Shown here: in pieces, positions 34,118-43,687 of the stretch
Numbering within the stretch: the first letter of the stretch is position 1
Layout: each line of letters begins with the position of its first letter
DNA from: Paenibacillus silviterrae
GTDB taxonomy: Bacteria; Bacillota; Bacilli; Paenibacillales; NBRC-103111
Assembly (NCBI RefSeq): GCF_030167925.1
Contig: NZ_JASKUT010000001.1
Span: 2,480,001 to 2,544,000 of the forward strand
Length of the DNA: 64,000 nt
Direction: 5' to 3'
Translations under genes and position numbers: made by a program
Notes under the pieces: model-generated
Databases searched by the model: none
Told to the model about the DNA's origin: nothing
Seen by the model: only the letters and a program-made list of their open reading frames with translations

Positions 34118-35134
34118 TTATTGCATGTTCTCCATGAGTCGGGTGCGGTACTGCCCCGGTGTGATTCCCGTCCACTTTTTGAAGGCGCTTTGAAAAGCAC
34201 TGGGCTCGGAAAAGTGCAGCACATAAGCAATTTCACTGACCGAATAATCGAGCTTGCGCAGGTAGCCTATCGCGAGCTCCTTCCGCACACGAACGGAAAT
34301 CTCATTATAGGTTGTGTCTTCTTCCTTTAACTTGTTTTGCAGGGACCGGGTGCTGAATCCGAAGTGTGCCGCCGTCTCCTGCAATGTCGGGAAGAAGGAC
34401 GGACTGCATTGCTTCATCCATAGAACGACCTGGTCCGAGAGCTTGCCGGGTCGGAGCAGCTCTTCCATCGTTTCCTGCGCAACGGAATCAAACAGCCTCA
34501 GCAGCTTGGCGTCGGAGTACATGACCGGAAAGTCCAGCACCTCCTTCGACAATCGCAGCACATCGTCCTTCGCTCCAAACACCGGGCTTCGGCCAAACGC
34601 CGCTTCATAAGGACCCAAGTCCTCCGGCGCCTCATGCATAAACGCAATCTCTCGAAGGGGCGGCTGGCGGTTGCTTAATTTACCGATCAGGCGATACAAG
34701 GAACAAGCCATATCCTCAATACAATGGCGAGACATTCGGCCGGGGGACTGCAGGGATAGCCGGATCAGCACATCGTTTCCGCATACTTCCCACTTCAGGT
34801 TAAACCCGATGCACAAGATCACGTTATATCGCTGGTATGCCGCAAGTGCGTCCTCTACCTTGCTCGAGTGCATCATGACATAACCGAGAATGCCCATATC
34901 GGCAAACTCCATAATTTGCCCCTGAAGCAGTCCAAAATACGGATCCTGTGTGTACTCTGCCGCCGCCAGCGTTAACCGCTCCAATTCCTGCTCGGGGATC
35001 CGCGCCTCGACATTGCGAAGAGAAGCAGGGTCAAACGAAGCATATCGGTAAAATGAGTCCAGATCGTATCCTTTATGGACGATCGTCTTTATGATCGGAT
35101 AGACCATCGAGACGGATACTCCTTGGCTGTTCAA
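34118..35134 (-). CDS. AraC-family regulator with N-terminal Arabinose_bd-type domain
   Basis: A 338-residue regulator of the OruR/ArgR-like group: an N-terminal ligand domain (about 10-200) and a C-terminal double helix-turn-helix (Q-E-T-A-A-H-F-G-F-S-T-R-S-L-Q and Y-S-V-S-E-I-A-Y-V-L-H-F-S-E-P-S-A-F, ending I-T-P-G-Q-Y-R). I chose the TTG at 35134 because AAAGGAGG sits eight bases ahead; the upstream ATG 35185 has only AAGG directly against it. Divergent from the flavodoxin-fold quinone reductase gene, which is its likely target. Confidence 0.85.
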   Translation of the reverse strand: MNSQGVSVSMVYPIIKTIVHKGYDLDSFYRYASFDPASLRNVEARIPEQELERLTLAAAEYTQDPYFGLLQGQIMEFADMGILGYVMMHSSKVEDALAAYQRYNVILCIGFNLKWEVCGNDVLIRLSLQSPGRMSRHCIEDMACSLYRLIGKLSNRQPPLREIAFMHEAPEDLGPYEAAFGRSPVFGAKDDVLRLSKEVLDFPVMYSDAKLLRLFDSVAQETMEELLRPGKLSDQVVLWMKQCSPSFFPTLQETAAHFGFSTRSLQNKLKEEDTTYNEISVRVRKELAIGYLRKLDYSVSEIAYVLHFSEPSAFQSAFKKWTGITPGQYRTRLMENMQ

Positions 35135-35243
35135 GCTTTGCTCCTCCTTTGCGCGATTCAACAGCACTTGTGCGCGTCTGATCATACCTTCGTACGGGAT
35201 AACGTTCTATGCTTACTATAGCATTCCGGAGGAGGAAAAACAT

Positions 35244-35825
35244 ATGAAATCAAACATTCTCATCATCATGGGACATCCTGACTCGCAAAGCTATTGTGCG
35301 GCTTTATCGGCTGCATATAAGGCGGGAGCCGCGGAGAGCCAAGCTGACGTACGTGAGATTGATCTAAGCCTAATCCGCTTTGATCCGAATCTGAAATATG
35401 GATACCGGCAAAGAACGGCGCTGGAGGAGGATTTGAAGGAGGCGCAGCAGCTCATCCGATGGGCGGATCACCTGGTATTCATTTACCCTACCTGGTGGGG
35501 AGCGATGCCCGCAATTCTGAAGGGGTTCATCGATCGTGTCTTCTTACCCGGCTTCGCCTTTAAGTACCGCGAGCATTCCCCTCTTTGGGATAAGCTGCTC
35601 TCCGGCAAATCCGCGCATCTGATCGTCACCATGGACACCCCGCCCTGGTACAACCGCTGGATCTACCGGCATGCCGGACATCAAGTGATGAAACGCAATA
35701 TATTGCATTTTTGCGGCATAAAGCCGGTGCTCATTACCGAGATCGGACCGGTCAGGCCGTCCTCGGAAGAGCTGCGGGCCAAGTGGCTCGACAAAGTAAA
35801 ACGGCTCGGCTCCAAACGTGCTTAA
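35244..35825 (+). CDS. NAD(P)H:quinone oxidoreductase, flavodoxin-like fold (KefF/MdaB type)
   Basis: A 193-residue FAD- or FMN-dependent reductase: I-I-M-G-H-P-D-S binds the flavin phosphate, F-I-Y-P-T-W-W-G-A-M-P-A-I-L-K-G-F-I-D-R-V-F is the family signature. It reduces quinones by two electrons, protecting against redox cycling, or partners a potassium efflux system. GGAGGAGG before the ATG. Divergent from an AraC regulator and followed by a hairpin terminator. Confidence 0.9.
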   Translation: MKSNILIIMGHPDSQSYCAALSAAYKAGAAESQADVREIDLSLIRFDPNLKYGYRQRTALEEDLKEAQQLIRWADHLVFIYPTWWGAMPAILKGFIDRVFLPGFAFKYREHSPLWDKLLSGKSAHLIVTMDTPPWYNRWIYRHAGHQVMKRNILHFCGIKPVLITEIGPVRPSSEELRAKWLDKVKRLGSKRA

Positions 35826-35831
35826 ATGGAA

Positions 35832-35875
35832 AAGGCAGGCGCCTCGTTGTGTCGTTCTAACAAGGTACCTGCCTT
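35832..35875. terminator. Hairpin terminator between convergent genes
   Basis: AAGGCAGG (35832-35839) pairs with CCTGCCTT (35868-35875), continued by imperfect pairing toward the loop. The T-rich tail (TTTTCC) is on the minus strand, so it best ends the diguanylate cyclase transcript. Confidence 0.65.
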
Positions 35876-35892
35876 CCAATATACTATGAGTG

Positions 35893-38010
35893 TCATTCCG
35901 TTCTCACGGAGGGTTCGGCGAGAACGGTACGGTTGCGTCCCGAACGTTTCGCTTCATACAAGGCTTGATCCGCCCGCTGCAGCATCGACCTTAGCCCTTC
36001 ACCCCTCACATTCTCCGCTGCGCCAAGGCTTGCCGTAATGTGAATCGGCAGCTGCTCAACTTCGAAGCTGTGATCGGCTACACTTCGGCGCATCGCTTCC
36101 GCAACCATCCATGCCTCCGCACCACGGTGTCCCGGCAGCAGAAGAACAAACTCCTCGCCGCCATAACGTGCCATAAGATGCTGAGACGGAAGATGCGGAG
36201 CCACTAACAGCGGTACATTCTTCAGCACCAAATCCCCAAAGAGATGTCCGAAGCGATCGTTTACCTGCTTGAAATAATCTACATCAAATAAAATAACGGA
36301 GATCGGCTCTCCATGCAGCTCGGCCCGTTCCAGCCATTGCTCGGCCAGGTGGAAAAATTGGCGGCGATTATAGATGCCGGTCAGCTCGTCCGTTATGGCC
36401 ATCATTTCCTTTTCCCGATACAGCTGCGCATTCGTCACGGCGATGACCGCTTGGCTGCAAAAGCTTAACACCAGCTCGACTTCACTTCGCTCGAAGGCCG
36501 GCTCCTTTCTCTCGATGAGATGCAGACCCACTAGCTTCCCGTGCATTTCGAGCGGAGCGGCCAGAAGGTAGCCCTTTCCATTCGTACTGCATGCAACTAT
36601 CGGTTGGTGGTCTTGCGTCATTTGAGCAAACCAAGCTTTAACCTCAAAGGCATCCTGCTGAGACCTTCCTATCCCGCGATCTGCTTCCGCATAGGGAATT
36701 AAACGATCGGACTCCAGCATCCATGTAGCTGCGCGATCATAACGGACAAGCTTCTGCAGCTCGCTGAAGGCAAGATCCTTCACTTGCTCGACATCCAAGG
36801 TAGAGTTCAGCCTATACATGGAGTTTCGAAGCAGCTCGGAAACCCGGCTCCTCTCCCGCTCCGCGACATTCTCCAGCTGAAGGCGGTTCGCCGTCTCCTG
36901 CGCCTGCATCAGCTCCCCGATTCGAATCAGCATGTCATTGAGCGAGGTCCCGAGCACACGAAATTCATCCTTTGCCCGGAGCTCCACCCGGGCGGTAAGA
37001 TCCCCTGCCCCGGCTCGCATGATCACTCTAATAATCTCATGAAGCGGTCTCGTTACCCAACGGAACAAGATCAAGACGAATAACCCGAACGCCGTCGTGA
37101 TGGAAAGAAGAAGCACCATCGCGTACTTATATGCCAAATCGATCAGCGGGCTTTGAATGTCTGCCGCATCATCCTCTACTATGACGATCCAATCGGCCAA
37201 AGGGATTTTGGAATACGCCAAATATTTGGAGCCTTGATCGTTCGAAATCACCATGCCACCGTTCATTTCATCGGATTGATCCCGAATGATGCTTAAAATT
37301 TCCTCGTTTTTTACCTGCGATTGGATCAAGTTGTCGTTGGTGGAGTGAGCCAGTATCATTCCGTCAGCGTCAACGATATATAACACTCCACGCTTGTTTA
37401 CTTTGATGCCCTTCAACTGATCCGAGAAAAAAGAAGTATAAATGGAATTGCCGACGACCCCCATGACTTGGCCTGACGCGTCCTTAACCGGCGCCGCAAT
37501 TACGATAATCGTTTGGCTGTGGGCCCTGGAAGCAATCGTACCGCTAACAGCCGGTGCCCCGTTCATCGCCGCGATAAAGTAGCTGCGGTCCTTCACTATA
37601 ATTTGACCTGTCTCCGGTGCCGCGTCGCTGCCTGCAATAACTACTCCCTCGGAATCGCCGAGCCAAAATTTCTCATGCAGCACCGAACCGTAATAAGCGT
37701 CCTGAAGCGCCTTCGTAGTTAATGAGCGTTGCGGATTCGTCAAGTCAAAAAAATGTACGCCGGCTTCGCTTCTAGCGGCCAGCGTATGACGAAACAGCTG
37801 CTGGGAGGCGAGGATTTCGGTTTGGCGTATTTCTGCAGAAACCAACCCACGAATGGCTTCTCCCATACGATAAGCATTCGCCTTCATTTCGTCATCACTC
37901 TTGCGAAGCAGAAGCTCCGAGCTATAGAAATAAGTGATGATCCCGGAGATAAGTATGGAAGCTGAAACAATGACAACGATAAGGATCGGCAATTTGATCC
38001 GCAAATTCAT
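35893..38010 (-). CDS. Membrane diguanylate cyclase (dCache-HAMP-GAF-GGDEF)
   Basis: A 705-residue protein: membrane helix 1 at about 5-28, extracellular Cache-type sensor to about 285, helix 2, a HAMP segment (R-W-V-T-R-P-L-H-E-I-I), a GAF-like domain (about 405-530) and a C-terminal GGDEF domain with active signature R-Y-G-G-E-E-F. It makes c-di-GMP from GTP. The start at 38010 has GAGGGG eight bases ahead; an in-frame extension to 38124 runs through a c-di-GMP riboswitch and is rejected. The riboswitch means the product probably feeds back on synthesis. Confidence 0.9.
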   Translation of the reverse strand: MNLRIKLPILIVVIVSASILISGIITYFYSSELLLRKSDDEMKANAYRMGEAIRGLVSAEIRQTEILASQQLFRHTLAARSEAGVHFFDLTNPQRSLTTKALQDAYYGSVLHEKFWLGDSEGVVIAGSDAAPETGQIIVKDRSYFIAAMNGAPAVSGTIASRAHSQTIIVIAAPVKDASGQVMGVVGNSIYTSFFSDQLKGIKVNKRGVLYIVDADGMILAHSTNDNLIQSQVKNEEILSIIRDQSDEMNGGMVISNDQGSKYLAYSKIPLADWIVIVEDDAADIQSPLIDLAYKYAMVLLLSITTAFGLFVLILFRWVTRPLHEIIRVIMRAGAGDLTARVELRAKDEFRVLGTSLNDMLIRIGELMQAQETANRLQLENVAERERSRVSELLRNSMYRLNSTLDVEQVKDLAFSELQKLVRYDRAATWMLESDRLIPYAEADRGIGRSQQDAFEVKAWFAQMTQDHQPIVACSTNGKGYLLAAPLEMHGKLVGLHLIERKEPAFERSEVELVLSFCSQAVIAVTNAQLYREKEMMAITDELTGIYNRRQFFHLAEQWLERAELHGEPISVILFDVDYFKQVNDRFGHLFGDLVLKNVPLLVAPHLPSQHLMARYGGEEFVLLLPGHRGAEAWMVAEAMRRSVADHSFEVEQLPIHITASLGAAENVRGEGLRSMLQRADQALYEAKRSGRNRTVLAEPSVRTE

Positions 38011-38092
38011 AGGCTTTCCCCTCACTCCATCGATGAACATGACATGCTGCGAGTTATTGGCGCCGCGTTGCGATGATTCAAACGCAATCCGA

Positions 38093-38178
38093 TTTCTGCG
38101 GCCCGGCCGCCCTAGAGTCAACACACCTTAGGCCCGAAGCTTTGCGCCCCTTCCTTTCGAAAGGTTTGCCCACTCGAC
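38093..38178 (-). promoter_or_regulatory. Class I cyclic di-GMP riboswitch (GEMM-I)
   Basis: In the leader of the diguanylate cyclase gene, minus strand, the conserved GEMM-I core is present in order: GGGCAAACC, a hairpin with GAAA tetraloop, GGGGCGCAAAGC, TTCGGGCCTAA, and a second helix beginning CTAGGGCGGCCGGGCCGC. These match the c-di-GMP-I aptamer consensus including the GCAAAGC and GAAA/receptor elements. The aptamer starts about 11 bases after the inferred start site and lies about 80 bases before the ATG. No clear intrinsic terminator follows, so translational control is more likely. Confidence 0.88.
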
Positions 38179-38195
38179 ATTATTCGACACGGTTT

Positions 38196-38224
38196 AGTAT
38201 AAGATATTTTTAGCTTTTTGTCTA
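38196..38224 (-). promoter_or_regulatory. Sigma-A promoter of the diguanylate cyclase gene
   Basis: -35 TAGACA (38224-38219), 17-base spacer, -10 TATACT (38201-38196). The start site would be near 38189, just upstream of the riboswitch, giving a leader of about 180 bases. Confidence 0.65.
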
Positions 38225-38265
38225 AGGGACTAAGGACAAGGATTACCATACCTCTTTATAAGCGC

Positions 38266-38299
38266 AAAATAAAAACCACCGGTAACGGCAACCCAGTGG
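38266..38299 (-). terminator. Terminator after the MDR oxidoreductase gene
   Basis: CCACTGG pairs with CCGGTGG (38293-38299 with 38276-38282, one G-U), followed by TTTTTATTTT on the minus strand. Confidence 0.75.
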
Positions 38300-38314
38300 C
38301 CTTCTCTTAGTAAA

Positions 38315-39241
38315 TTACATACAGTTATCATGCTTCACCGTGATGACGACATTCCCTTTTTTATGTCCTTTTTCAACATAACGATGCGCTTCGGGAACTT
38401 GCTCCAGCGGGTAGCGTCTATCGATTACCGCTTTCAGCTTCCCTGCTTCTGCGAGCCCTTTGAGGAACAGCAGATCTTCCTTACGTACCTTGGCAATCCC
38501 TTGGCCATCGACCGTCACATAGCTCCCATTTGGAGCCAGTGCTTTCTTGGCAGCGGATTTCGAGAGCTTCCCTACAGCGTCGAAGATCAGATCGTAGCAC
38601 CCTACTTCCAGGGTAAAATCCTCCTTCGTGTAGTCCATCACCTGATCCGCCCCTATGGCTTTGACGAATTCAAGGTTGGAGGTGCTGCACACCCCGGTAA
38701 CCCCCGCGCCATAATATTTCGCCAGCTGCACCGCAGACATGCCTACCGCTCCGGAAGCTCCATAGATTAGAACCCTCTGCCCTTGCCGTATATTCCCTTT
38801 GCGAAAAAAATGCAATGCTGTCGTAGCTCCCATAGGAACGGCAGCCGCCTCTTCATAGCTCATGTTCGCCGGCTTTAAAGCTATCACACCTTCCTCCGGC
38901 AAGCATGTATACTCCGCATGCGCACCGAAGCCCATCCCGGTCAGGGCATAAATTTGGTCCCCTTTCCGAAAGCTGCGGACCTCCTTGCCCACCGCTTCAA
39001 TCTCTCCGGCCAGCTCGACGCCCAGGATGGGCTTCCTTGGTTTCCTAAGTCCTAAGACAATGCGCATAGGGAGCCACAGCGATAGCGGGCTTTGAAAGCG
39101 GCGCACACGCAAGTCCCCGGCCGACACCGTCGTCGCATGAATTTTCACCAGCACTTCCTTGTCCTTGGGAATCGGCTTCTCAACCTCAGCCAGCTTCAAC
39201 ACATCCGCGGAACCGTATTTTGTACATAGTATCGCTCTCAT
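38315..39241 (-). CDS. Zinc-free MDR-family NAD(P)-dependent alcohol dehydrogenase/quinone reductase
   Basis: A 308-residue medium-chain dehydrogenase. The GroES-like half holds [12 protein letters not shown]; the Rossmann half carries [16 protein letters not shown] for NADPH. The catalytic and structural zinc cysteines of classical ADHs are missing, so it is more like a quinone or enone reductase. Start at 39241 with GGGGAGG upstream; in-frame codons further up lack an RBS. It lies 89 bases after the LuxR-type regulator on the same strand. Confidence 0.88.
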   Translation of the reverse strand: MRAILCTKYGSADVLKLAEVEKPIPKDKEVLVKIHATTVSAGDLRVRRFQSPLSLWLPMRIVLGLRKPRKPILGVELAGEIEAVGKEVRSFRKGDQIYALTGMGFGAHAEYTCLPEEGVIALKPANMSYEEAAAVPMGATTALHFFRKGNIRQGQRVLIYGASGAVGMSAVQLAKYYGAGVTGVCSTSNLEFVKAIGADQVMDYTKEDFTLEVGCYDLIFDAVGKLSKSAAKKALAPNGSYVTVDGQGIAKVRKEDLLFLKGLAEAGKLKAVIDRRYPLEQVPEAHRYVEKGHKKGNVVITVKHDNCM

Positions 39242-39330
39242 GGACTTCCTCCCCAACGGCATATTAGAATTAGCATACATGTCAATGGGTACGATTCCAT
39301 AGATACTAAAGTACGGTTTTGACGAAATGC

Positions 39331-41964
39331 TTAGAGAAGGCCAAGCTTGCGTGCAAGAGCAACCGCTTCGGTGCGCCGTTTGACCTGCAGCTTGTCGAAG
39401 ATGATCCTGTTATGCCCTTTCACCGTACTCAAGGAAATGAAAAGGCGCTCGCCTATCTCGTGATTCGACAAGCCTAAGGCTATGAGACGGAGCACCTCCG
39501 TTTCCCGCGCGGTAAGGGGCTCAATCAGTGAGGGCGCTTGAGGCGAATCGGAGAGGAGCCCGCAATAGATTCCCTCCGCTTTCATGGCGGACAGCAGCTT
39601 TCCGATGTACTCTTGCATGATTCCCGCAGCCGCGGCTTCCGACAAGAGACCGGCCATCGGCTGCCCTTCCTCGAGAAACAGCCGGACGAAGCCTCCCGGC
39701 TCCGCTAATGCCAAGGCATAGCTCAGCTGCTGCAAGGATCTCAGCTTATCTCCATGGGCATGCAGCGCAAGGGCTTCGAGGATCAAGCCTTGAAGCCGTT
39801 CATCCTCCCAGCCTTTGGCTTCCAGCCATTCCATGTGCGGTCCCAGCAGAGCCAGCGCGGCAGCTGTATCTCCTTGAGCCAGATGGGCCCGAGCCAGACT
39901 CACAGGAAGCTTGTGCTTCCGGGCGAGCTGCGAGGCTGCCATGAGATTGCCCTGCCGAAGCAGCACCTGCACGTGTACGGCGGAGATGAAGGGGAATTGC
40001 TGCTCATACCGATGCTGTCTTGCAAAATGCTCGGACCGGACAACGATCTCGGCAGCCTCGCTCACTTTCCCTTGAGCCAGCTTCAACCGCGCGAGAAACA
40101 CCTCGCAGGCCACGACCCGGTCCGAATGCTCCAGCAGTCCGGCCAGCCGGGACGCCTGTTGGCCGTGCCGCTGTGCCTCCTCCAGCCGGTTCCATTCATA
40201 ATGGATACGGGCTAAGCCCAGATGAGCCTCGCAAGCGACAGGTAGCGGCGGGTCGCCCGCCAATGCCAGCACATGACGATAAGTTTCCGCCGCCGTATGG
40301 TACCGGTTATCCGCTTCCTGCAGCAGGCCTATGCCGAGAGTGGCCATGATAGTGATCATGACGTGCCCTATTGTTTGACTGGCGGATAATGCTTCGGTAT
40401 AGGCCGCGATTGCCGCTGCCCGCTCCCCTAGAAGCTGATAAGCGTATCCCAGGGTCCAGGTAGTAGCGGTGCGGACGGGCAGATTGCCTTGGTGCAAATA
40501 ACTTAAGGCACGGCGCGACTCGGAGAGGATCGTTTCCGCCTGATGCTTGTTGACAGCCATCGTGGCTCGTATCGAGGCAATATGCCCGATGAGATCGCGG
40601 CTCTTATCGTCATGCGGGATGCCTTGCAGCGCCTTCTCCGCAGCTTGCAGCTTCTGCTGTACGCCGGACAGCCGGCCTGACAATAGCAAAGCAGATGCAT
40701 AGGTCACCCACAACGAAGGCCATGCGTCCAGCTCCTCTTCGGGCAGTGATGCCAGCCAATTCAGAATGGGCGTCACCGCTCCACGAAAGAGCAAGGGCAT
40801 CCCTTTGCCCTCTATCAATCGAACGGCCCGGGCCGTCTCTCCCGCTGCGGCCGCATGGTGAAACGCCTCCAGCTCGCAGCCTTGTGCTTCCAGCCATTCG
40901 CTGGCACGCACATGAAGCGGAGCTGTCGCTGACATCGACGGTAGCTTTTGCCGCAGCAGCTCTGCAAAGAGATGGTGATACCGATACCAGCGCTTCTCCT
41001 GATCGAGCGGGACAAGGAACAGGTTGGCCTGCTCGAGATACGCCAGGACTTCCTGCCCGGGTGAGATGCTAGGCTCTTTATCAGCACCGGCCATTACCGC
41101 ATCGCAGAGCGGGCCGCAGAATCGGTCGAGGATCGAGGTTCGCAGCAGGAAGGTCTGTATTGGGGCAGGCTGCCGCTTCAGCACCTCTTCCACCAGATAG
41201 TCCAATACGAAGGGGTGGGTGCCGGTGAAGGAAGCGCTGCGGCCCGATATGTCCGAATCGCCTTTCATGGATAGCGCAGCTAACTGCAGGCCGGCAACCC
41301 AGCCTTCCGTGCGGGAATCAAGATGCGCCATTTCGTCGTTCGACAAGCTGAGGCCCATGACCTCTCCAAGAAACTCAACTGTTTCGGGGAAGTCGAACCG
41401 CAAGTCTGCAGCGCGTAATTCCGTAAGCTGGTCGCGGGCACGCAGCCGTCCCAAGGGAATCGAGGGGTCCTTGCGGGTTGTGATGACCAGATGCATCTGC
41501 GGAGGCATGCGCTCAAGCAGGAAGGTGATCGCCTTATCGACGGGACCTGCATCCAACACGTGGTAATCGTCAAGCACGAGGTGAAACGGGTAAGGATGGG
41601 CTTTTATATCATTAAGCAGTGTAGTTAGAATGAATTCCGACGGCGGCGGCTGGGGAGAGGCAAGCAAAGCAAATACGCCTTCCCCGATACTCCTGTCCAT
41701 CGTCTGCAGGGCAGCCGTCAGATAGGTGAGAAAGCGTGCAGGATCGTGGTCGCCCTCGTCCAAGGAAAGCCATACGGCCGTTCTTCCGCAGCCCGCGAGC
41801 CATTCGGCGACAAGCGTCGTTTTGCCATAGCCCGCAGGTGCGGACACGATGGTCAGCTTGCGGTGCATCCCCTCATTCAGTCGCTCCAATAGGCGAGTCC
41901 GCCGAACAACCTTGGGCCGCGACGGGGGCATGTATAATTTGGTGGATAGGATGTTCATCGACAT
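39331..41964 (-). CDS. MalT-like LuxR-family ATP-dependent regulator (LAL type)
   Basis: An 877-residue STAND-type regulator: P-loop [10 protein letters not shown] at 41-50, Walker B-like L-V-L-D-D-Y-H, a long helical TPR-like middle, and a C-terminal LuxR helix-turn-helix ([22 protein letters not shown]). ATP-driven oligomerisation on a ligand activates target promoters. The ATG at 41964 lies seven bases after a TATAAT box and has no Shine-Dalgarno sequence, suggesting a leaderless mRNA. The downstream MDR gene could be a target. Confidence 0.9.
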   Translation of the reverse strand: MSMNILSTKLYMPPSRPKVVRRTRLLERLNEGMHRKLTIVSAPAGYGKTTLVAEWLAGCGRTAVWLSLDEGDHDPARFLTYLTAALQTMDRSIGEGVFALLASPQPPPSEFILTTLLNDIKAHPYPFHLVLDDYHVLDAGPVDKAITFLLERMPPQMHLVITTRKDPSIPLGRLRARDQLTELRAADLRFDFPETVEFLGEVMGLSLSNDEMAHLDSRTEGWVAGLQLAALSMKGDSDISGRSASFTGTHPFVLDYLVEEVLKRQPAPIQTFLLRTSILDRFCGPLCDAVMAGADKEPSISPGQEVLAYLEQANLFLVPLDQEKRWYRYHHLFAELLRQKLPSMSATAPLHVRASEWLEAQGCELEAFHHAAAAGETARAVRLIEGKGMPLLFRGAVTPILNWLASLPEEELDAWPSLWVTYASALLLSGRLSGVQQKLQAAEKALQGIPHDDKSRDLIGHIASIRATMAVNKHQAETILSESRRALSYLHQGNLPVRTATTWTLGYAYQLLGERAAAIAAYTEALSASQTIGHVMITIMATLGIGLLQEADNRYHTAAETYRHVLALAGDPPLPVACEAHLGLARIHYEWNRLEEAQRHGQQASRLAGLLEHSDRVVACEVFLARLKLAQGKVSEAAEIVVRSEHFARQHRYEQQFPFISAVHVQVLLRQGNLMAASQLARKHKLPVSLARAHLAQGDTAAALALLGPHMEWLEAKGWEDERLQGLILEALALHAHGDKLRSLQQLSYALALAEPGGFVRLFLEEGQPMAGLLSEAAAAGIMQEYIGKLLSAMKAEGIYCGLLSDSPQAPSLIEPLTARETEVLRLIALGLSNHEIGERLFISLSTVKGHNRIIFDKLQVKRRTEAVALARKLGLL

Positions 41965-41970
41965 GACTTC

Positions 41971-42000
41971 ATTATAAGTACGGCCTTTCTCTATCGTCAA
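41971..42000 (-). promoter_or_regulatory. Near-consensus promoter giving a leaderless transcript
   Basis: -35 TTGACG (42000-41995), 18-base spacer, -10 TATAAT (41976-41971). The predicted start is the A of ATG 41964, or within a few bases of it. Confidence 0.65.
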
Positions 42001-42051
42001 CAGCCACAGAGCCTACTATACCGGGTTTATGGATCTATCGCAGCTTTTGCT

Positions 42052-42627
42052 TTACCGCTGAACCGTATAATGAAGCACGACGTTTCCGGATGCGAACGTG
42101 ATCGCCTTTTCCAGAGTAAGCCCGGTTTGTTTCACATCCTGGAACAATGGCTTTCCTCCGCCGGAAATGACAGGGGTGACGATAAAAATATACTCGTCGA
42201 TCAAATCTTCCCGAGCAAGCTGCTGTAAAATGGATCCGCTGCCCAGCAGGAGAATATCGGAATCGGCCTCCCGTTTCAGCTGACGTACGGTCTCCAGCAA
42301 TCGGTCGGGAAATATCCGGGTATGATCCCATTTCGAAGCTGTCATCGATCTGGAGAAAACAATCTTGGTCATGTCATTTAACTCCTCTGCGATCTCCTTC
42401 AACTGCCGGGGTGCATGAGGATCGTTCAGAACAGGAACCCAATACTGTTCAAATCCGCGGTAAGTCGTCCCTCCCAGAATCAGCGTATTCATTTTGCCGC
42501 CGATCGAATGTACTGCCTTGTCCACCTCCGGGTCATGGATAAACCAGTCCATACCGAAGCTCGCTTCGTTCGGACTGGCAAAGTAACCGTCAATCGATAT
42601 CCGGTTCAGCACTTTTATCTTCTTCAT
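42052..42627 (-). CDS. Dihydrofolate reductase/RibD C-terminal-like protein
   Basis: A 191-residue protein with the DHFR-like fold of the RibD C-terminal family: start K-V-L-N-R-I-S-I-D-G-Y-F-A, then G-G-T-T-Y-R-G-F, and L-L-L-G-S-G-S-I-L-Q-Q-L for NADPH binding. Members of this yyaP-like group reduce unknown pterin- or flavin-related substrates. Start at 42627 with GAGGAGTG ahead. Stands alone, upstream of the LuxR-type gene on the same strand. Confidence 0.85.
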   Translation of the reverse strand: MKKIKVLNRISIDGYFASPNEASFGMDWFIHDPEVDKAVHSIGGKMNTLILGGTTYRGFEQYWVPVLNDPHAPRQLKEIAEELNDMTKIVFSRSMTASKWDHTRIFPDRLLETVRQLKREADSDILLLGSGSILQQLAREDLIDEYIFIVTPVISGGGKPLFQDVKQTGLTLEKAITFASGNVVLHYTVQR

Positions 42628-42717
42628 TTGCTCGTCACTCCTCAGGGGGTAGTCGGTTATGGGAAGAACTACATCATACCCCAAGGATGACAGAAAAAAT
42701 TGGACAAAACCGTCCTT

Positions 42718-43554
42718 CTACAGATAAGAAGACCCGGCTAAATCACTGTGAAATTCGCTGACCTTCATCGCGATATGCTTCGGACTTACCCAAGAGAACA
42801 ATTTCATATCGCGGATAAAATGAGACTGATCGTAATAGTTCAGCGCATAAGCCACATCGGATAACCGTTCATACTCACCGGAGTGCATCCGCTTCAGCGC
42901 CTCATTGATCCTCCTTACCCGAATGAATAAATTCGGCGGCAACCCTACGACCCGGGCGAACCGTTTTTGGAATTGCCGCTCCGACAGATGAAAGCAGGCT
43001 ACCAGCTGTTTTACGGAAACCGTTTCGATATGATCACGTATGTAATCAAGCGTCGATTCGATGAGCTCGTCCCGAGCATGAGTCTGTTCCTTCCTTGCCG
43101 TAAGAAAGCAGCCCAGCAATTCGACTCGTTCGTCCGTTGAGCCCGCTTGCCGAAGCTCTTCCTCAAGTCCCTCCGCTCCGAATTGGTGGGGCTCTAGAAA
43201 GCCTTGATTATGAAGTGAAGCGTCCCAGCCGAACAAGCTGTACAAAGCATGGGGCTTGAAAACGATCTGAATCGTGGTGTAAGGCTTGCCGTGAAAGCGC
43301 ATGAAGCTTGGCTCCGATCCTTGGCCATGAAGAAACAGGAACGGGATCGCGGTCGTTTTCGCGGAGCGGATGGCGATGCTCTCGATGGCAGAGGTACGGT
43401 CGGCAGCAAGCTGAAATACGATCCCCGGGTACCCGCTCGGGCATACCTTGACGTCAAGCGGCTGATGTCCCGTGTGCGTTGCGATTCGCAGACATTCGAT
43501 ATCCCTGCTTACAGCCTGCGGTGGCTGCATGACGCTGAAGCTGATAGTAGTCAT
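42718..43554 (-). CDS. AraC-family transcriptional regulator
   Basis: A 278-residue regulator with an N-terminal cupin-like sensing region (about 1-150) and a C-terminal double helix-turn-helix (V-S-V-K-Q-L-V-A-C-F-H-L-S-E-R-Q-F-Q and L-S-D-V-A-Y-A-L-N-Y-Y-D-Q-S-H-F-I-R-D). The RBS (GACGAAG) is weak, and the in-frame ATG eight codons in is an alternative start. It is followed after 33 bases by the convergently placed trimethoprim-target-like gene start region on the same strand; its target is unknown. Confidence 0.85.
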   Translation of the reverse strand: MTTISFSVMQPPQAVSRDIECLRIATHTGHQPLDVKVCPSGYPGIVFQLAADRTSAIESIAIRSAKTTAIPFLFLHGQGSEPSFMRFHGKPYTTIQIVFKPHALYSLFGWDASLHNQGFLEPHQFGAEGLEEELRQAGSTDERVELLGCFLTARKEQTHARDELIESTLDYIRDHIETVSVKQLVACFHLSERQFQKRFARVVGLPPNLFIRVRRINEALKRMHSGEYERLSDVAYALNYYDQSHFIRDMKLFSWVSPKHIAMKVSEFHSDLAGSSYL

Positions 43555-43687
43555 CTTCGTCGCCGGCGGCTCTCGTCAGAGCCAGGGGCCATGACGGCCG
43601 GACCGGCCGGCTCCCTTCTATATCCGTTTGTCATAACCCATTCGGCAGCCACTCCAGGAACTCCTCCCGGTATGTGAAAAGGACCCG

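Noticed and set aside
38011..38124. N-terminal extension of the diguanylate cyclase reading frame
   Set aside because: The frame is open, but it passes through the 3' part of the riboswitch and its leader; the RBS GAGGGG is positioned for the ATG at 38010.
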